DNA of 64,000 nucleotides from Sulfobacillus thermosulfidooxidans (GTDB taxonomy: Bacteria; Bacillota; Sulfobacillia; Sulfobacillales; Sulfobacillaceae): NCBI RefSeq assembly GCF_001280565.1, contig NZ_LGRO01000001.1:930001-994000 (forward strand), read 5' to 3'. Shown here piece after piece: positions 45,558 to 53,724 of this stretch. The notes under the pieces were generated by a model, which was given only the letters and a program-made list of their open reading frames with translations, was not told where the DNA came from and ran no database searches. The stretch's first letter is position 1. Every line of letters begins with the position of its first letter. Made by a program: the position numbers and the translations under genes.

Positions 45558-45950
45558 TTACGAAGTGAGAAAGCGATCGAGCATGTTGCGTATATTTTCA
45601 TTATGATCACTTTCTTGAATGAGTTGTTGCAAGACCTCAGCAATCCAATCATCAAAACTTAGTGTTTCTGTCTTTAACACGACATCGTGCACGACTTTTT
45701 GCCGTAGCGGTTCCAGACGTCCGGCTTTGTGCTTCAGCATGTAATGGACATTATCGAATTCGAGAGTAATGGACGTAATGGAATTGTCTCGGGTGAACAA
45801 CCCTGAATGACGTGTGACGTGTACGCGTTCGGGCAACGCTTGTTCAAACTTGTTTGCCAGTACCGATAGGAGAAGGGGGATATCATGACGAATATCCCGA
45901 ATGCTCGCGGCTAAAATTTCAAAAGACATGCCATCATTTTGATCAGCCAT
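45558..45950 (-). CDS. conserved-looking hypothetical protein
   Basis: 130 residues; no domain I can name. It starts ADQNDGMSFEILAASIRDI with predicted helices, followed by a beta-rich middle (HVTRHSGLFTRDNSITSITLEFDNVHYML) and a helical end (SFDDWIAEVLQQLIQE). Soluble, no signal peptide. It lies 47 bases upstream of the trans-sulfuration genes on the same strand and may lead that operon. The start at 45950 or 45929 cannot be decided; the ribosome site is weak. Confidence 0.65.
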   Translation of the reverse strand: MADQNDGMSFEILAASIRDIRHDIPLLLSVLANKFEQALPERVHVTRHSGLFTRDNSITSITLEFDNVHYMLKHKAGRLEPLRQKVVHDVVLKTETLSFDDWIAEVLQQLIQESDHNENIRNMLDRFLTS

Positions 45951-46116
45951 CAATCACGCCTTCTTTCTCAAACGCGACGTTATCGTTTAAAACATGATGC
46001 CCGTGGCAATAATAGCCATAAGACGCAACAACGTATCATTTTCACCATCAGGTCTATTTTCCCGGAAGATGGCGTTGTCTGCAAGCGCTTCGTACGGAAG
46101 AGCACATTTTAACTAT

Positions 46117-46145
46117 TTGACATTTCTTGACTTTTGATGTATGAC
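46117..46145 (+). promoter_or_regulatory. promoter for the Bax-inhibitor-like gene
   Basis: TTGACA (46117-46122), 17 bases, TATGAC (46140-46145), with AGGAGGTGAG and the ATG shortly after. Confidence 0.7.
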
Positions 46146-46171
46146 AAAATTGTACAGGAGGTGAGTGATCT

Positions 46172-46834
46172 ATGTATAACCGGACACCTTATACTTACTC
46201 AGTGGCTGATGGAATTAAAGGGTCTTTAATGGCTCGTACCTTGGGATATTTGGCTTTATTATTAGTCGTTCTCATGTTGGCGAGTTTATTTGGAGTTAGC
46301 TTGGGGTCATTAGGAATTTGGATGGGATTCATTGCGGCAATGGTAGGAACGATTTTCGTTTCGCGTAATCAAGCTAATGCCGGGGCTGCGTTGTTTTGGG
46401 GCATTGTTGTAGCCGCTGGTTTGGGAATTGCTATTGCCCCTATTCTTTGGTATGCCATCTTGTACCAAAATCATCTTTTTATTACGACACTAGGGGCTAT
46501 TTTGGTGGCCATGTTGTTGTCCGCTGCCATAGTGTCATGGATTCCTTGGGACTTTTCGAAATTGGCGCCGATATTGTTTCTTGGTTTATTGATGCTTATC
46601 ATAACGAGTTTGCTATCGTTTTTCTTACCAAGTATGTTCGGAGTCGTTGCTTCGCGAGCATATAATTTGATTGGTGTGGTTATTTTCACGGGGTATTTAT
46701 TGCTTGATTTCTCGATTATGCGGTACCGGGGTCGCGCATTACCGACTAATGGGACAGCAATTGTCCTGGCGGTGTCACTGTTAGTGGATATCATCAATTT
46801 GTTCCTATTCTTGCTGCGTTTAGGTCGTCGTTAA
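46172..46834 (+). CDS. Bax inhibitor-1/YccA family membrane protein
   Basis: 220 residues with about seven membrane segments. The C-terminal part (GYLLLDFSIMRYRG...AIVLAVSLLVDIINLFLFLLRLGRR) is the recognisable BI-1/UPF0005 ending, including the aspartate that in characterised homologues gates calcium leak. Strong site AGGAGGTGAG. Its bacterial role is uncertain (ion leak, quality control). Confidence 0.8.
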   Translation: MYNRTPYTYSVADGIKGSLMARTLGYLALLLVVLMLASLFGVSLGSLGIWMGFIAAMVGTIFVSRNQANAGAALFWGIVVAAGLGIAIAPILWYAILYQNHLFITTLGAILVAMLLSAAIVSWIPWDFSKLAPILFLGLLMLIITSLLSFFLPSMFGVVASRAYNLIGVVIFTGYLLLDFSIMRYRGRALPTNGTAIVLAVSLLVDIINLFLFLLRLGRR

Positions 46835-46874
46835 ACTATGGGTCATAGATTCTTCTTTGTCAACTAAGTCAATG

Positions 46875-46908
46875 GGGCCGCACCCTTTAACGTGCAGCCC
46901 TTTTTTAT
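46875..46908 (+). terminator. terminator after the BI-1 gene
   Basis: GGGCCGCAC (46875-46883) pairs with GTGCAGCCC (46892-46900), one mismatch, followed by TTTTTTATT. Confidence 0.8.
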
Positions 46909-46928
46909 TAGGCTGGGCCTGACGTCAC

Positions 46929-47219
46929 TTAATGAAAAACATCGACCCAGAGACTATGAACCGAATGGGAAATTTGGGCTAACACATAGGTAAGAAATGC
47001 TCCCAGCAGTGCCCGAGTTGTTTTCCATGTTTCTAATTCATGTTGGAGATTGCCCAGCTCTTTAATGACGAAACTTAGTTGCCATAATATCAAGGCGCCA
47101 AGAATGAAAATGAGCAGGAAAACACGACGCAGGATGAGACGGCTCCGCGACCTTTTAGATTTAGTAACCAAACCGCCATGTTGCCGATCCTTGGAAACCG
47201 ATGACCCGGGAGAAGACAT
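46929..47219 (-). CDS. small membrane protein, function unknown
   Basis: 96 residues from the ATG at 47219, preceded by AGGAGGTGG, which is much better than the longer frame from 47411. A basic N-terminal stretch (KSKRSRSRLILRR) precedes a membrane segment (about 32-50) and a second, weaker one near residues 70-85. I do not recognise a family. Divergent from the SAM-riboswitch methionine operon. Confidence 0.6.
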   Translation of the reverse strand: MSSPGSSVSKDRQHGGLVTKSKRSRSRLILRRVFLLIFILGALILWQLSFVIKELGNLQHELETWKTTRALLGAFLTYVLAQISHSVHSLWVDVFH

Positions 47220-47292
47220 CGTACCACCTCCTAGATAGAAGCCTATCACGTATGGCAATAAATGGCAATTATAGATTTTTTCATTTGTCCTC

Positions 47293-47321
47293 TTGACCAT
47301 ACGGACAGGCCATGGTATTTT
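47293..47321 (+). promoter_or_regulatory. promoter for the SAM-riboswitch operon
   Basis: TTGACC (47293-47298), 17 bases, TATTTT (47316-47321). It starts a transcript close to the riboswitch 5' stem. Confidence 0.6.
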
Positions 47322-47344
47322 GCTAATCAATTCTATAGGAACAC

Positions 47345-47484
47345 TTCTTATCCAGAGTGGCGGAGGGACTGGCCCGATGAAGCCCGGCAACCCCTTTAGG
47401 GTGGGTGCCAATTCCGGAAGAATACTTTGTATTCTTTAAGATGAGAAGAGCATTGCGCCTCTTCTCGTGATAGGCGCTTTTTTT
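47345..47484 (+). promoter_or_regulatory. SAM-I (S-box) riboswitch with terminator
   Basis: CTTATCCAGAGTGGCGGAGGG, then CTGGCCCGATGAAGCCCGGCAACC and GGGTGCCAATTCC are diagnostic for the S-box. P1 is TTCTTATC with GATGAGAA. GAGAAGAG (47443-47450) can pair with CTCTTCTC (47459-47466) as antiterminator, competing with the terminator GCGCCT (47455-47460)/AGGCGC (47472-47477) followed by seven T. SAM binding should therefore stop transcription into the methionine genes. Confidence 0.96.
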
Positions 47485-47592
47485 ATGGTCATGCGCATAA
47501 ATGCACCATGCCGGATCCTAAGAAGATGAGACAAGCATGATAACCGATATTCACGGTATCAAATCATGCACGATAGGAGAGATACTGGAAAA

Positions 47593-48561
47593 ATGAAGAC
47601 GACTGTCATGGGCTCATATCCGAAAATTCCTGCGGGATCCGGGCCCAACGTACGTTCAGCCATTCAGCGATTCGAAAAAGGACTGTTGACTCCGAGCCAA
47701 CTGTTTGACACCTATAGCCAAGTGATTGGCCGCGTAGTTGATCTCGCTGCTGAAGCGCAATTGGACCGGACAACCGATGGACAAATTCGCTGGTACGACT
47801 TATTTGACCCGGTTGTGCGAGACTTGGATAACGTACAAAGTGCCGGATTAATTCGTTTGTTTGACAACAATTTTTACGTGCGTCATCCTTTAATTACTGG
47901 CCGCCTGCAATATCAAGGAGGAACATTAGCGGCGTGGTCCCGGGAAGCGGCAAAACGATCTCCAGTGCCGGTGAAAGTGGCTTTACCCGGTCTGTTTACA
48001 TTTCTCGAACTGGCGGAAGACAAAAGTTATGCGAATCAAGACGCTTTATTAGCCGATTTGATCGATGTCATGCGGTTAACCGTCAAGCATTTAGAGGATA
48101 CCGGCATTGTTGAATTGCAGTGGGATGAGCCGGCCTTGGCCCGTAACGCTACGCTTTCTCAAAATCAAGTCGAAGAAGCCTATCGAGCTTTACTTGATCC
48201 CGGTATTTCCTTAGAACAATCGATTGCCCTATATTGGGGAAAGTCAAGCCCGTGGCTTGAACGGTTATCAGCGTTGCCGTTTTCACGTATTTATTTTGAT
48301 GCAATCAGCGATCCCAGTATTTTAGATGTTTTATCTCAAACGGCGCTACCAATGGACGTAGGCGTCGGTCTTTTGGATGCACGGAATGTGCGGCTAGAAG
48401 AACCTCGTGAGGTCTTGCATCATCTTGAGCCGATTATTCGCAGACAAGGCGCTAGCAAAGTGTGGATTCACCCGAATTGTGGACTGGAATTTTTGCCTCC
48501 CGACAGGGCCGAGCAAAAGGTCCGTTTACTTAAAGATATCAAGACATTGATTAACGCTTAA
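47593..48561 (+). CDS. MetE-like protein resembling the N-terminal half of cobalamin-independent methionine synthase
   Basis: 322 residues from the ATG at 47593 (GGAGAG about 11 bases upstream). It has the MetE TIM-barrel fold signals: VMGSYPKI, QWDEPAL and WIHPNCGLEF. The zinc ligand pair HxC of the catalytic half is missing: the corresponding strand reads ALYWGKSSPWL, similar to the TYFG strand of the folate-binding N-terminal MetE domain, followed by VGVGLLDARNVR. Located first in the SAM-controlled operon, 22 bases before a paralogue that does carry the ligands. I infer that the two act together as a split MetE. Confidence 0.78.
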   Translation: MKTTVMGSYPKIPAGSGPNVRSAIQRFEKGLLTPSQLFDTYSQVIGRVVDLAAEAQLDRTTDGQIRWYDLFDPVVRDLDNVQSAGLIRLFDNNFYVRHPLITGRLQYQGGTLAAWSREAAKRSPVPVKVALPGLFTFLELAEDKSYANQDALLADLIDVMRLTVKHLEDTGIVELQWDEPALARNATLSQNQVEEAYRALLDPGISLEQSIALYWGKSSPWLERLSALPFSRIYFDAISDPSILDVLSQTALPMDVGVGLLDARNVRLEEPREVLHHLEPIIRRQGASKVWIHPNCGLEFLPPDRAEQKVRLLKDIKTLINA

Positions 48562-48583
48562 AGGAAAGAAAGGACGGACCTTG

Positions 48584-49570
48584 ATGGCAAAACATTTATT
48601 AACCACCAGTGTGGGAAGTTTTCCGAAACCTGGCAAGTTGATTACGGCACGTTCTCAATTTCGACGGGGCCAAATTTCGTTGGAACAGTTACAACAAGCC
48701 GAAGAGGAGGCAACACGCCAAGTCATTGCTTTGCAGGAAGAATTAGGCATTGACATTTTTGTGCACGGTGAAATGGAACGGGGCGATATGGTCGCCTATT
48801 TCGCTGAGAACTGGCAAGGATTTTCTGAATCGTTGCCGGTCCGTTCATATGGTAATCGGTACTATCGCAAGCCGATTGTGGAAAATGTGGTGGCCCTAGG
48901 GGATTCTGTTGGACTGACGGTAAAATCATGGCAAAAGGCCTCGCAAATGACGAATAAACCCGTGAAGGGAATGCTGACAGGGCCTTATACTATTTGCGAC
49001 TGGTCATTTAACGCGTATTATCCCGATCGCCGTTCGTTGGTTATGGACTTGGCCCATTTAGTGCACGAAGAAGCGGTGGCATTGGAGAATGCCGGTGCTC
49101 AATATATTCAAATTGATGAGCCCGCTATTTCCACACGGCCTGAGGAGTTAGATTTGGCGATCGAAGCAATGGCCATTGTGACCAAGGGACTTCGTGCTAA
49201 AACAATCAGTCACATTTGTTATGGGGATTTCGAGACGATTTTACCCGGTCTCTTTGATTTGCCCGTCGATCAATTAGATTTGGAAGCGGCTAATCAACAT
49301 TTTGCGTTGCTTGACTTATTGGGTCGTTATCGTTGGCCAAAATCTAAGGAACTAGCCTTAGGCGTTGTCGACGTGCATACTCACCGGATTGAGTCCGTTG
49401 ACGAAGTCAAAGCGGGAATTCGCCGGGCATTAGAAATTGTTCCCCTAGATAATTTGTTAATTGATCCGGATTGCGGGTTAAAAACCCGGACTTGGGAAGA
49501 AGCTGAGCAGAAGTTGCGGGTAATGGCGCAAGCAGTACAAGAGGTCCGTGAAGAGGACGGGTTGCAGTGA
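48584..49570 (+). CDS. MetE-like methionine synthase, catalytic (C-terminal-type) half
   Basis: 328 residues from the ATG at 48584 after AAAGGACGG. TTSVGSFPKP at the start, IQIDEPAISTRPEE, the zinc pair in SHICYGDF and the third cysteine in IDPDCGLKTR match the catalytic domain of MetE. It should transfer a methyl group to homocysteine. Being half-length, it could be a core-MetE that takes methyl from a protein donor, or the catalytic partner of the preceding protein. Overlaps the next gene by 4 bases. Confidence 0.85.
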   Translation: MAKHLLTTSVGSFPKPGKLITARSQFRRGQISLEQLQQAEEEATRQVIALQEELGIDIFVHGEMERGDMVAYFAENWQGFSESLPVRSYGNRYYRKPIVENVVALGDSVGLTVKSWQKASQMTNKPVKGMLTGPYTICDWSFNAYYPDRRSLVMDLAHLVHEEAVALENAGAQYIQIDEPAISTRPEELDLAIEAMAIVTKGLRAKTISHICYGDFETILPGLFDLPVDQLDLEAANQHFALLDLLGRYRWPKSKELALGVVDVHTHRIESVDEVKAGIRRALEIVPLDNLLIDPDCGLKTRTWEEAEQKLRVMAQAVQEVREEDGLQ

Positions 49571-51459
49571 AGACCTTAAGCCAAGTGCTGCAAGATGCGG
49601 GCTGGATTTTGGGTGACGGGGCTGTCGGAACCGCTTTAATGGATGAAGGGGTAGAGTCAATTGCTCTACCCTTAGTTCCCTTACGCCAACCCGACGTGTT
49701 GATGAATTTACACCTGAAATATCTGGAAGCCGGAGCACGACTAATCGAAACGCATACGTTTTCTGCTAACGGACATAAACTCGCAGCGCTGGGTATTGAC
49801 GCCGATGTGGTGGAGTTAAATCGCCGGGCCGCTCAAATTGCCCGCCATGCTCGTGATATTTTTGGCGGCGAAGCATGGATTCTTGGCGTCGTGGGTCCTT
49901 TGGCCCAACCCGTTGATTCCCAGGTGATGCCTTCCGTACCCTATGCAGAGGCACTCGAATATTTTCGCCCGGTGGTTGCTGGCTTGCTAGCGGGTGGTGT
50001 TGATGGATTTATCGTTGAAACCATGTCCGACTTACCGACTGTGCGTGCTGCGGTTGAGGCCATTCGTTCTGAGACAAATCTGCCTATTGCCGTTTCTTTT
50101 GCCTTTTCTCCACAAGGGACCACGCGCTATGGGCTCAGTCCTGAAGAAGCCATTGAAGCCATGGCATCTTTGCCAGGTGGGTTACCGGCTTTAGTGGGGG
50201 CAAATTGCGGTAGCGGACCAGCTCCCCTGTTAGATGCCATTATTCGGATGGCACCTAAGGCCAAGGAACTAGGTATTCCTTTGGCAGCTTATCCTAATGC
50301 CGGTCAGCCTGGTCTGGTTGCGGGACATGTTCATTATCCTGCTACGCCACGCTATGTGGCCACGATTGCCTCTGCCCTACGAGAAGCGGGATGCCATGTC
50401 ATTGGGGGCTGCTGTGGGACCACTGCTGAGCATATTCGAGCGCTTCAAATGACATTAAGTCATGATTCAAAACCTCAACTCATACCTTCGGTGAGAGATA
50501 TCACCGATGCCAGTGCGTCTTTAGAGATTAGTCATAGTGAAAGTCATGACCAGGGAATTTCCCAGTTTTTTTACAAACGATTTATCATTAGCGTTGAATT
50601 AGATCCACCGCGTGGTGTGAATCCTCATCGACTATTGGATTCAGCGCGCGTTGTAACCGAGCATGGAGCCGATTGTATTAATATCGGAGACAGCCCCATG
50701 GCGCGTGTGAGGTTGAGTGCTTTAGCGACAGCACGTTTGATCTCTGAACATCTCCCAGTGCAAACCATATTGCATTTTACCACCCGGGACAGAAATTTGA
50801 TGGGCCTGCAGAGTGATCTTTTAGGGGCCCATGCATTAGGCATTCGCAATGTTCTGGCCTTAACCGGGGATCCACCGGGATTAGGTGATTATGCGCATGC
50901 GACGGCTGTCTATGACATCAATTCCATCGGATTAGTCAAGGTGCTGAATGCATTTAATGCGGGACAGGACGCTCTCGGTCAAAAAATTGGGGGTCATACG
51001 GCGTTTGATATCGGTGTTGGGGTAAATCCTAATGCCGATGATTTGGATCACGAATTACAACGGTTTCGGGAAAAGTTAGAGGCCGGTGCCCATTTCGTGA
51101 TGTCACAACCAATTTATCAACCTGAGCAACTCGAAAGGTTTCTGGACAAATTAGGAGGATTGCCAGTGCCTTTGCTATTAGGTGTTATGCCCCTGGTGTC
51201 CTACCGCCAAGCTGTGTATTTGCATAATGAAGTGCCTGGTATCATCATTGGGCAAAACATTCTTGAACAGTTCGAGAATATTCAAGACGGAACAGCGTTA
51301 GGTATCGATTTGGCCTTGAAATTGATGGAGCAGCTTATGCCGCTCATTCAGGGGGTTTATTTGGTGCCGTCCTTTAATCGAGTGGAACCATTATTACCGA
51401 TTATAGAGTACCTCCGGCGCCAGGATCCGTGGAAAGCAAAAGTTCAGGGTGAGAACTAA
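49567..51459 (+). CDS. yitJ: bifunctional homocysteine S-methyltransferase / 5,10-methylene-THF reductase (YitJ-like)
   Basis: 630 residues from a GTG overlapping the preceding stop. Residues about 1-300 are a homocysteine S-methyltransferase domain with cysteine ligands in GANCGSG and VIGGCCGTTAEH; about 335-620 are a MetF-type reductase (SVELDPPRG, NIGDSP, ALTGDPPG, FVMSQPIYQ). The same fusion, YitJ, is S-box controlled in Bacillus. It supplies methyl-THF and can itself methylate homocysteine. The last 59 bases overlap the convergent otsB gene. Confidence 0.93.
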   Translation: MKTLSQVLQDAGWILGDGAVGTALMDEGVESIALPLVPLRQPDVLMNLHLKYLEAGARLIETHTFSANGHKLAALGIDADVVELNRRAAQIARHARDIFGGEAWILGVVGPLAQPVDSQVMPSVPYAEALEYFRPVVAGLLAGGVDGFIVETMSDLPTVRAAVEAIRSETNLPIAVSFAFSPQGTTRYGLSPEEAIEAMASLPGGLPALVGANCGSGPAPLLDAIIRMAPKAKELGIPLAAYPNAGQPGLVAGHVHYPATPRYVATIASALREAGCHVIGGCCGTTAEHIRALQMTLSHDSKPQLIPSVRDITDASASLEISHSESHDQGISQFFYKRFIISVELDPPRGVNPHRLLDSARVVTEHGADCINIGDSPMARVRLSALATARLISEHLPVQTILHFTTRDRNLMGLQSDLLGAHALGIRNVLALTGDPPGLGDYAHATAVYDINSIGLVKVLNAFNAGQDALGQKIGGHTAFDIGVGVNPNADDLDHELQRFREKLEAGAHFVMSQPIYQPEQLERFLDKLGGLPVPLLLGVMPLVSYRQAVYLHNEVPGIIIGQNILEQFENIQDGTALGIDLALKLMEQLMPLIQGVYLVPSFNRVEPLLPIIEYLRRQDPWKAKVQGEN

Positions 51460-52225
51460 TCTCTGCCAATAATTTTCGGACATGCTGAGGAGAAGGCAGC
51501 CAAAACCGTGCGCGGCTCGCATTCTGTCCGATATGAACTGTAACCCCAGACTCCAGCGCTCCAAAGGCATCTTCATCCGTGCGGTCATCGCCCATTATAA
51601 TCGGCAAAATGGGCTGGGGCAGTCCAGCGGACAGAATGCGATATAACGTGATTACAGCATCCTTCTTTGTGGGCCCGGGTTGTGGACGAATTTCCCAGCA
51701 CAGTTTTGCGGGATAAATCACAATATCCTGAGAAAAAGCTAACCGCTGTTGCAATTGTTCGGCCAGTTGCGGATGCTGTGAATGGTCGACATGCCGGTAG
51801 TGCACACTAATCGAGTACTGTTTGTCTTCGATATAAAGTCCTGGAAAAAGAGACGAAAGAGACATAAGCCTTTGTAAGATCTGGGGCCGGACAGAAAGAA
51901 ACCGCTGGGACGAGTCATGCAGCCATGATTCATTGGCCCATTGATACTCGGCCCCGTGGTTTCCACTTTTACTTAATCCATTAATAGGAAACAATTGCTC
52001 GATATCTTGCAAGGACCGTCCACTCACTAATGCGACACGGTGCCGCTGATTCTGCGTCAATCGTGCCAATGCTTGCACTAATTCCGGAGAGACTTCGACC
52101 GATTGTGGTGTCGGAGCGATATCCAGTAATGTTCCGTCAATGTCTAAAAACCATATCCAACTTTGACTGTGATGCTGTTGTGAAATATTGGCGAGAATTG
52201 GTACCGTTAGCAAAGATTTACACAT
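51401..52225 (-). CDS. otsB: trehalose-6-phosphate phosphatase
   Basis: 274 residues. HAD motifs: FLDIDGTLLDI, VSGRS and GDDRTDEDAF; NHGAEYQW and CWEIRPQPGPTKKDA are typical of OtsB. It removes phosphate to give trehalose. The start overlaps the otsA end by 8 bases. The C-terminal tail of about 20 residues runs across the end of yitJ on the other strand and may be dispensable. Confidence 0.92.
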   Translation of the reverse strand: MCKSLLTVPILANISQQHHSQSWIWFLDIDGTLLDIAPTPQSVEVSPELVQALARLTQNQRHRVALVSGRSLQDIEQLFPINGLSKSGNHGAEYQWANESWLHDSSQRFLSVRPQILQRLMSLSSLFPGLYIEDKQYSISVHYRHVDHSQHPQLAEQLQQRLAFSQDIVIYPAKLCWEIRPQPGPTKKDAVITLYRILSAGLPQPILPIIMGDDRTDEDAFGALESGVTVHIGQNASRARFWLPSPQHVRKLLAEISSHPELLLSTDPGAGGTL

Positions 52226-53666
52226 AGGACTGAGCTGCCATTTTTAATGTGAGGAAAATGTCTTCCATCCAGTCATAGATGGTATGCTTCATCAAATGTG
52301 CCCGCATGGTCGAGATTCGGGCAGCGCGTTCATCAGCTGAAATGGATAACGCTTCATGGAGCGTGTTGGCAAATCCTTCAGGATCTAAGGGGTTGATGGG
52401 AAACGCTTCGTTTTCTAATTCGTTCGCGGCCCCAGTGGTTTCACTTAGTAATAACACACCACGTTTGTCGACCTGCGCGGCCACAAATTCTTTAGCAACG
52501 AGGTTCATGCCATCGACTAAGGAACTGACCACAGCAAAATCTGCTGCCCGAAATAAGCCCATTAAACGCGGCCGATCAATACTGTGCGGTAGCGTGATGA
52601 TGGGGGTCCATGATGACGTGGCAAAGAGTTGATTAACTTCTTGAGTCTTTTTTGCCACCCGATCATAAAACCGCCGATATTCCGCGACTTCAGTGCGAGA
52701 TGGTACCACAACTTGCAAATAGGTTACCCGTTCACGATACTGAGGATATAGACTGTAGAATTCTTTTATGGCATCGAGACGCGGCAGGAGGCCTTTCGTA
52801 TAGTCGGCCCGATCTACTGAGATGCCCAGAATTTGATCGCGGTGTTCAATGTGACGACGAATGCCGCGTACCCACCGGCGAATCCGGGGTGTCTCAACCA
52901 ATTGTTGAATGGCTGCAAAATCCACCGAAATGGGGAATGATTTTACATGCACGTGGCGATCTTGCCAGGTTATCATTCCTGAATCACGGTCTACGGGCAC
53001 CTTTAACGTTCGTTCGACGGCATTTAAAAAGTTGTCAACATCCAATTCGCTTTGGAACCCTAACACATCGGCGCCTAATAAGCCTCGTAAAATTTCTTGA
53101 TGCTGAGGGCATAAGCGAAAAATCGTTAATGGCGGCCAAGGAATATGCCAAAAGTGAGCTATGGCCACATCGGGCCGTGATTTGCGCACAAACGCCGGCA
53201 GCAAGGATAATTGATAATCATGAGAAAAAACCCAGGCACCTTCCGGACTTACAGCACTTACGCGCTTGGCAAATTTTTGATTAACATTCCGATAAATTTG
53301 CCAGGCACGCCGAGAAAACTGAGCACGTTCTATCAACATATGACTCAGCGGCCACAGTCCTTGGTTGGAATATTTAGCGTAGTAGCCTTGAATTTCTTCT
53401 TGATTTAACATAATCCGGTGTAACGTATAGCGTGGATGCTCAGGAGGAACTTGGCGTTTTCCTCCGGGTGATACTTCGATATCAGCACTGCCACTTCCCC
53501 ATGCGATCCAGTGTCCGCCAATGTCCTGTAGAAGCGGGTCTAAGGCTGATACCACTCCTCCCGCTTTCTGTATGGTTCGAATTCCGTTATTGGAGCGCTC
53601 GTCAACGTAAGGCTCCCTATTCGTCACCACTACAAGAGGAGCCTCGATCAGTTGCTTTATGGCCAT
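52218..53666 (-). CDS. otsA: alpha,alpha-trehalose-phosphate synthase (GT20)
   Basis: 482 residues from the ATG at 53666 (site AGAGAGGTGA). VVTNREPY begins the UDP/ADP-glucose synthase fold; HDYQLSLLPAFVR, GFQSELDVDNFL, VDRADYTKGLLPRL and SLVDGMNLVAKEFVA are GT20 motifs. It joins a nucleotide-glucose to glucose-6-phosphate. Forms an operon with otsB. Trehalose is a protectant against heat, acid and osmotic stress. Confidence 0.93.
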   Translation of the reverse strand: MAIKQLIEAPLVVVTNREPYVDERSNNGIRTIQKAGGVVSALDPLLQDIGGHWIAWGSGSADIEVSPGGKRQVPPEHPRYTLHRIMLNQEEIQGYYAKYSNQGLWPLSHMLIERAQFSRRAWQIYRNVNQKFAKRVSAVSPEGAWVFSHDYQLSLLPAFVRKSRPDVAIAHFWHIPWPPLTIFRLCPQHQEILRGLLGADVLGFQSELDVDNFLNAVERTLKVPVDRDSGMITWQDRHVHVKSFPISVDFAAIQQLVETPRIRRWVRGIRRHIEHRDQILGISVDRADYTKGLLPRLDAIKEFYSLYPQYRERVTYLQVVVPSRTEVAEYRRFYDRVAKKTQEVNQLFATSSWTPIITLPHSIDRPRLMGLFRAADFAVVSSLVDGMNLVAKEFVAAQVDKRGVLLLSETTGAANELENEAFPINPLDPEGFANTLHEALSISADERAARISTMRAHLMKHTIYDWMEDIFLTLKMAAQSYV

Positions 53667-53724
53667 GATCGTCACCTCTCTTACATAACATTGTAACATA
53701 ATATTATGGAAGAAATTTGGCAGA

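Noticed and set aside
52652-53284. 210-residue plus-strand reading frame
   Set aside because: Fully antisense to otsA, whose GT20 motifs are intact; peptide has no recognisable features.
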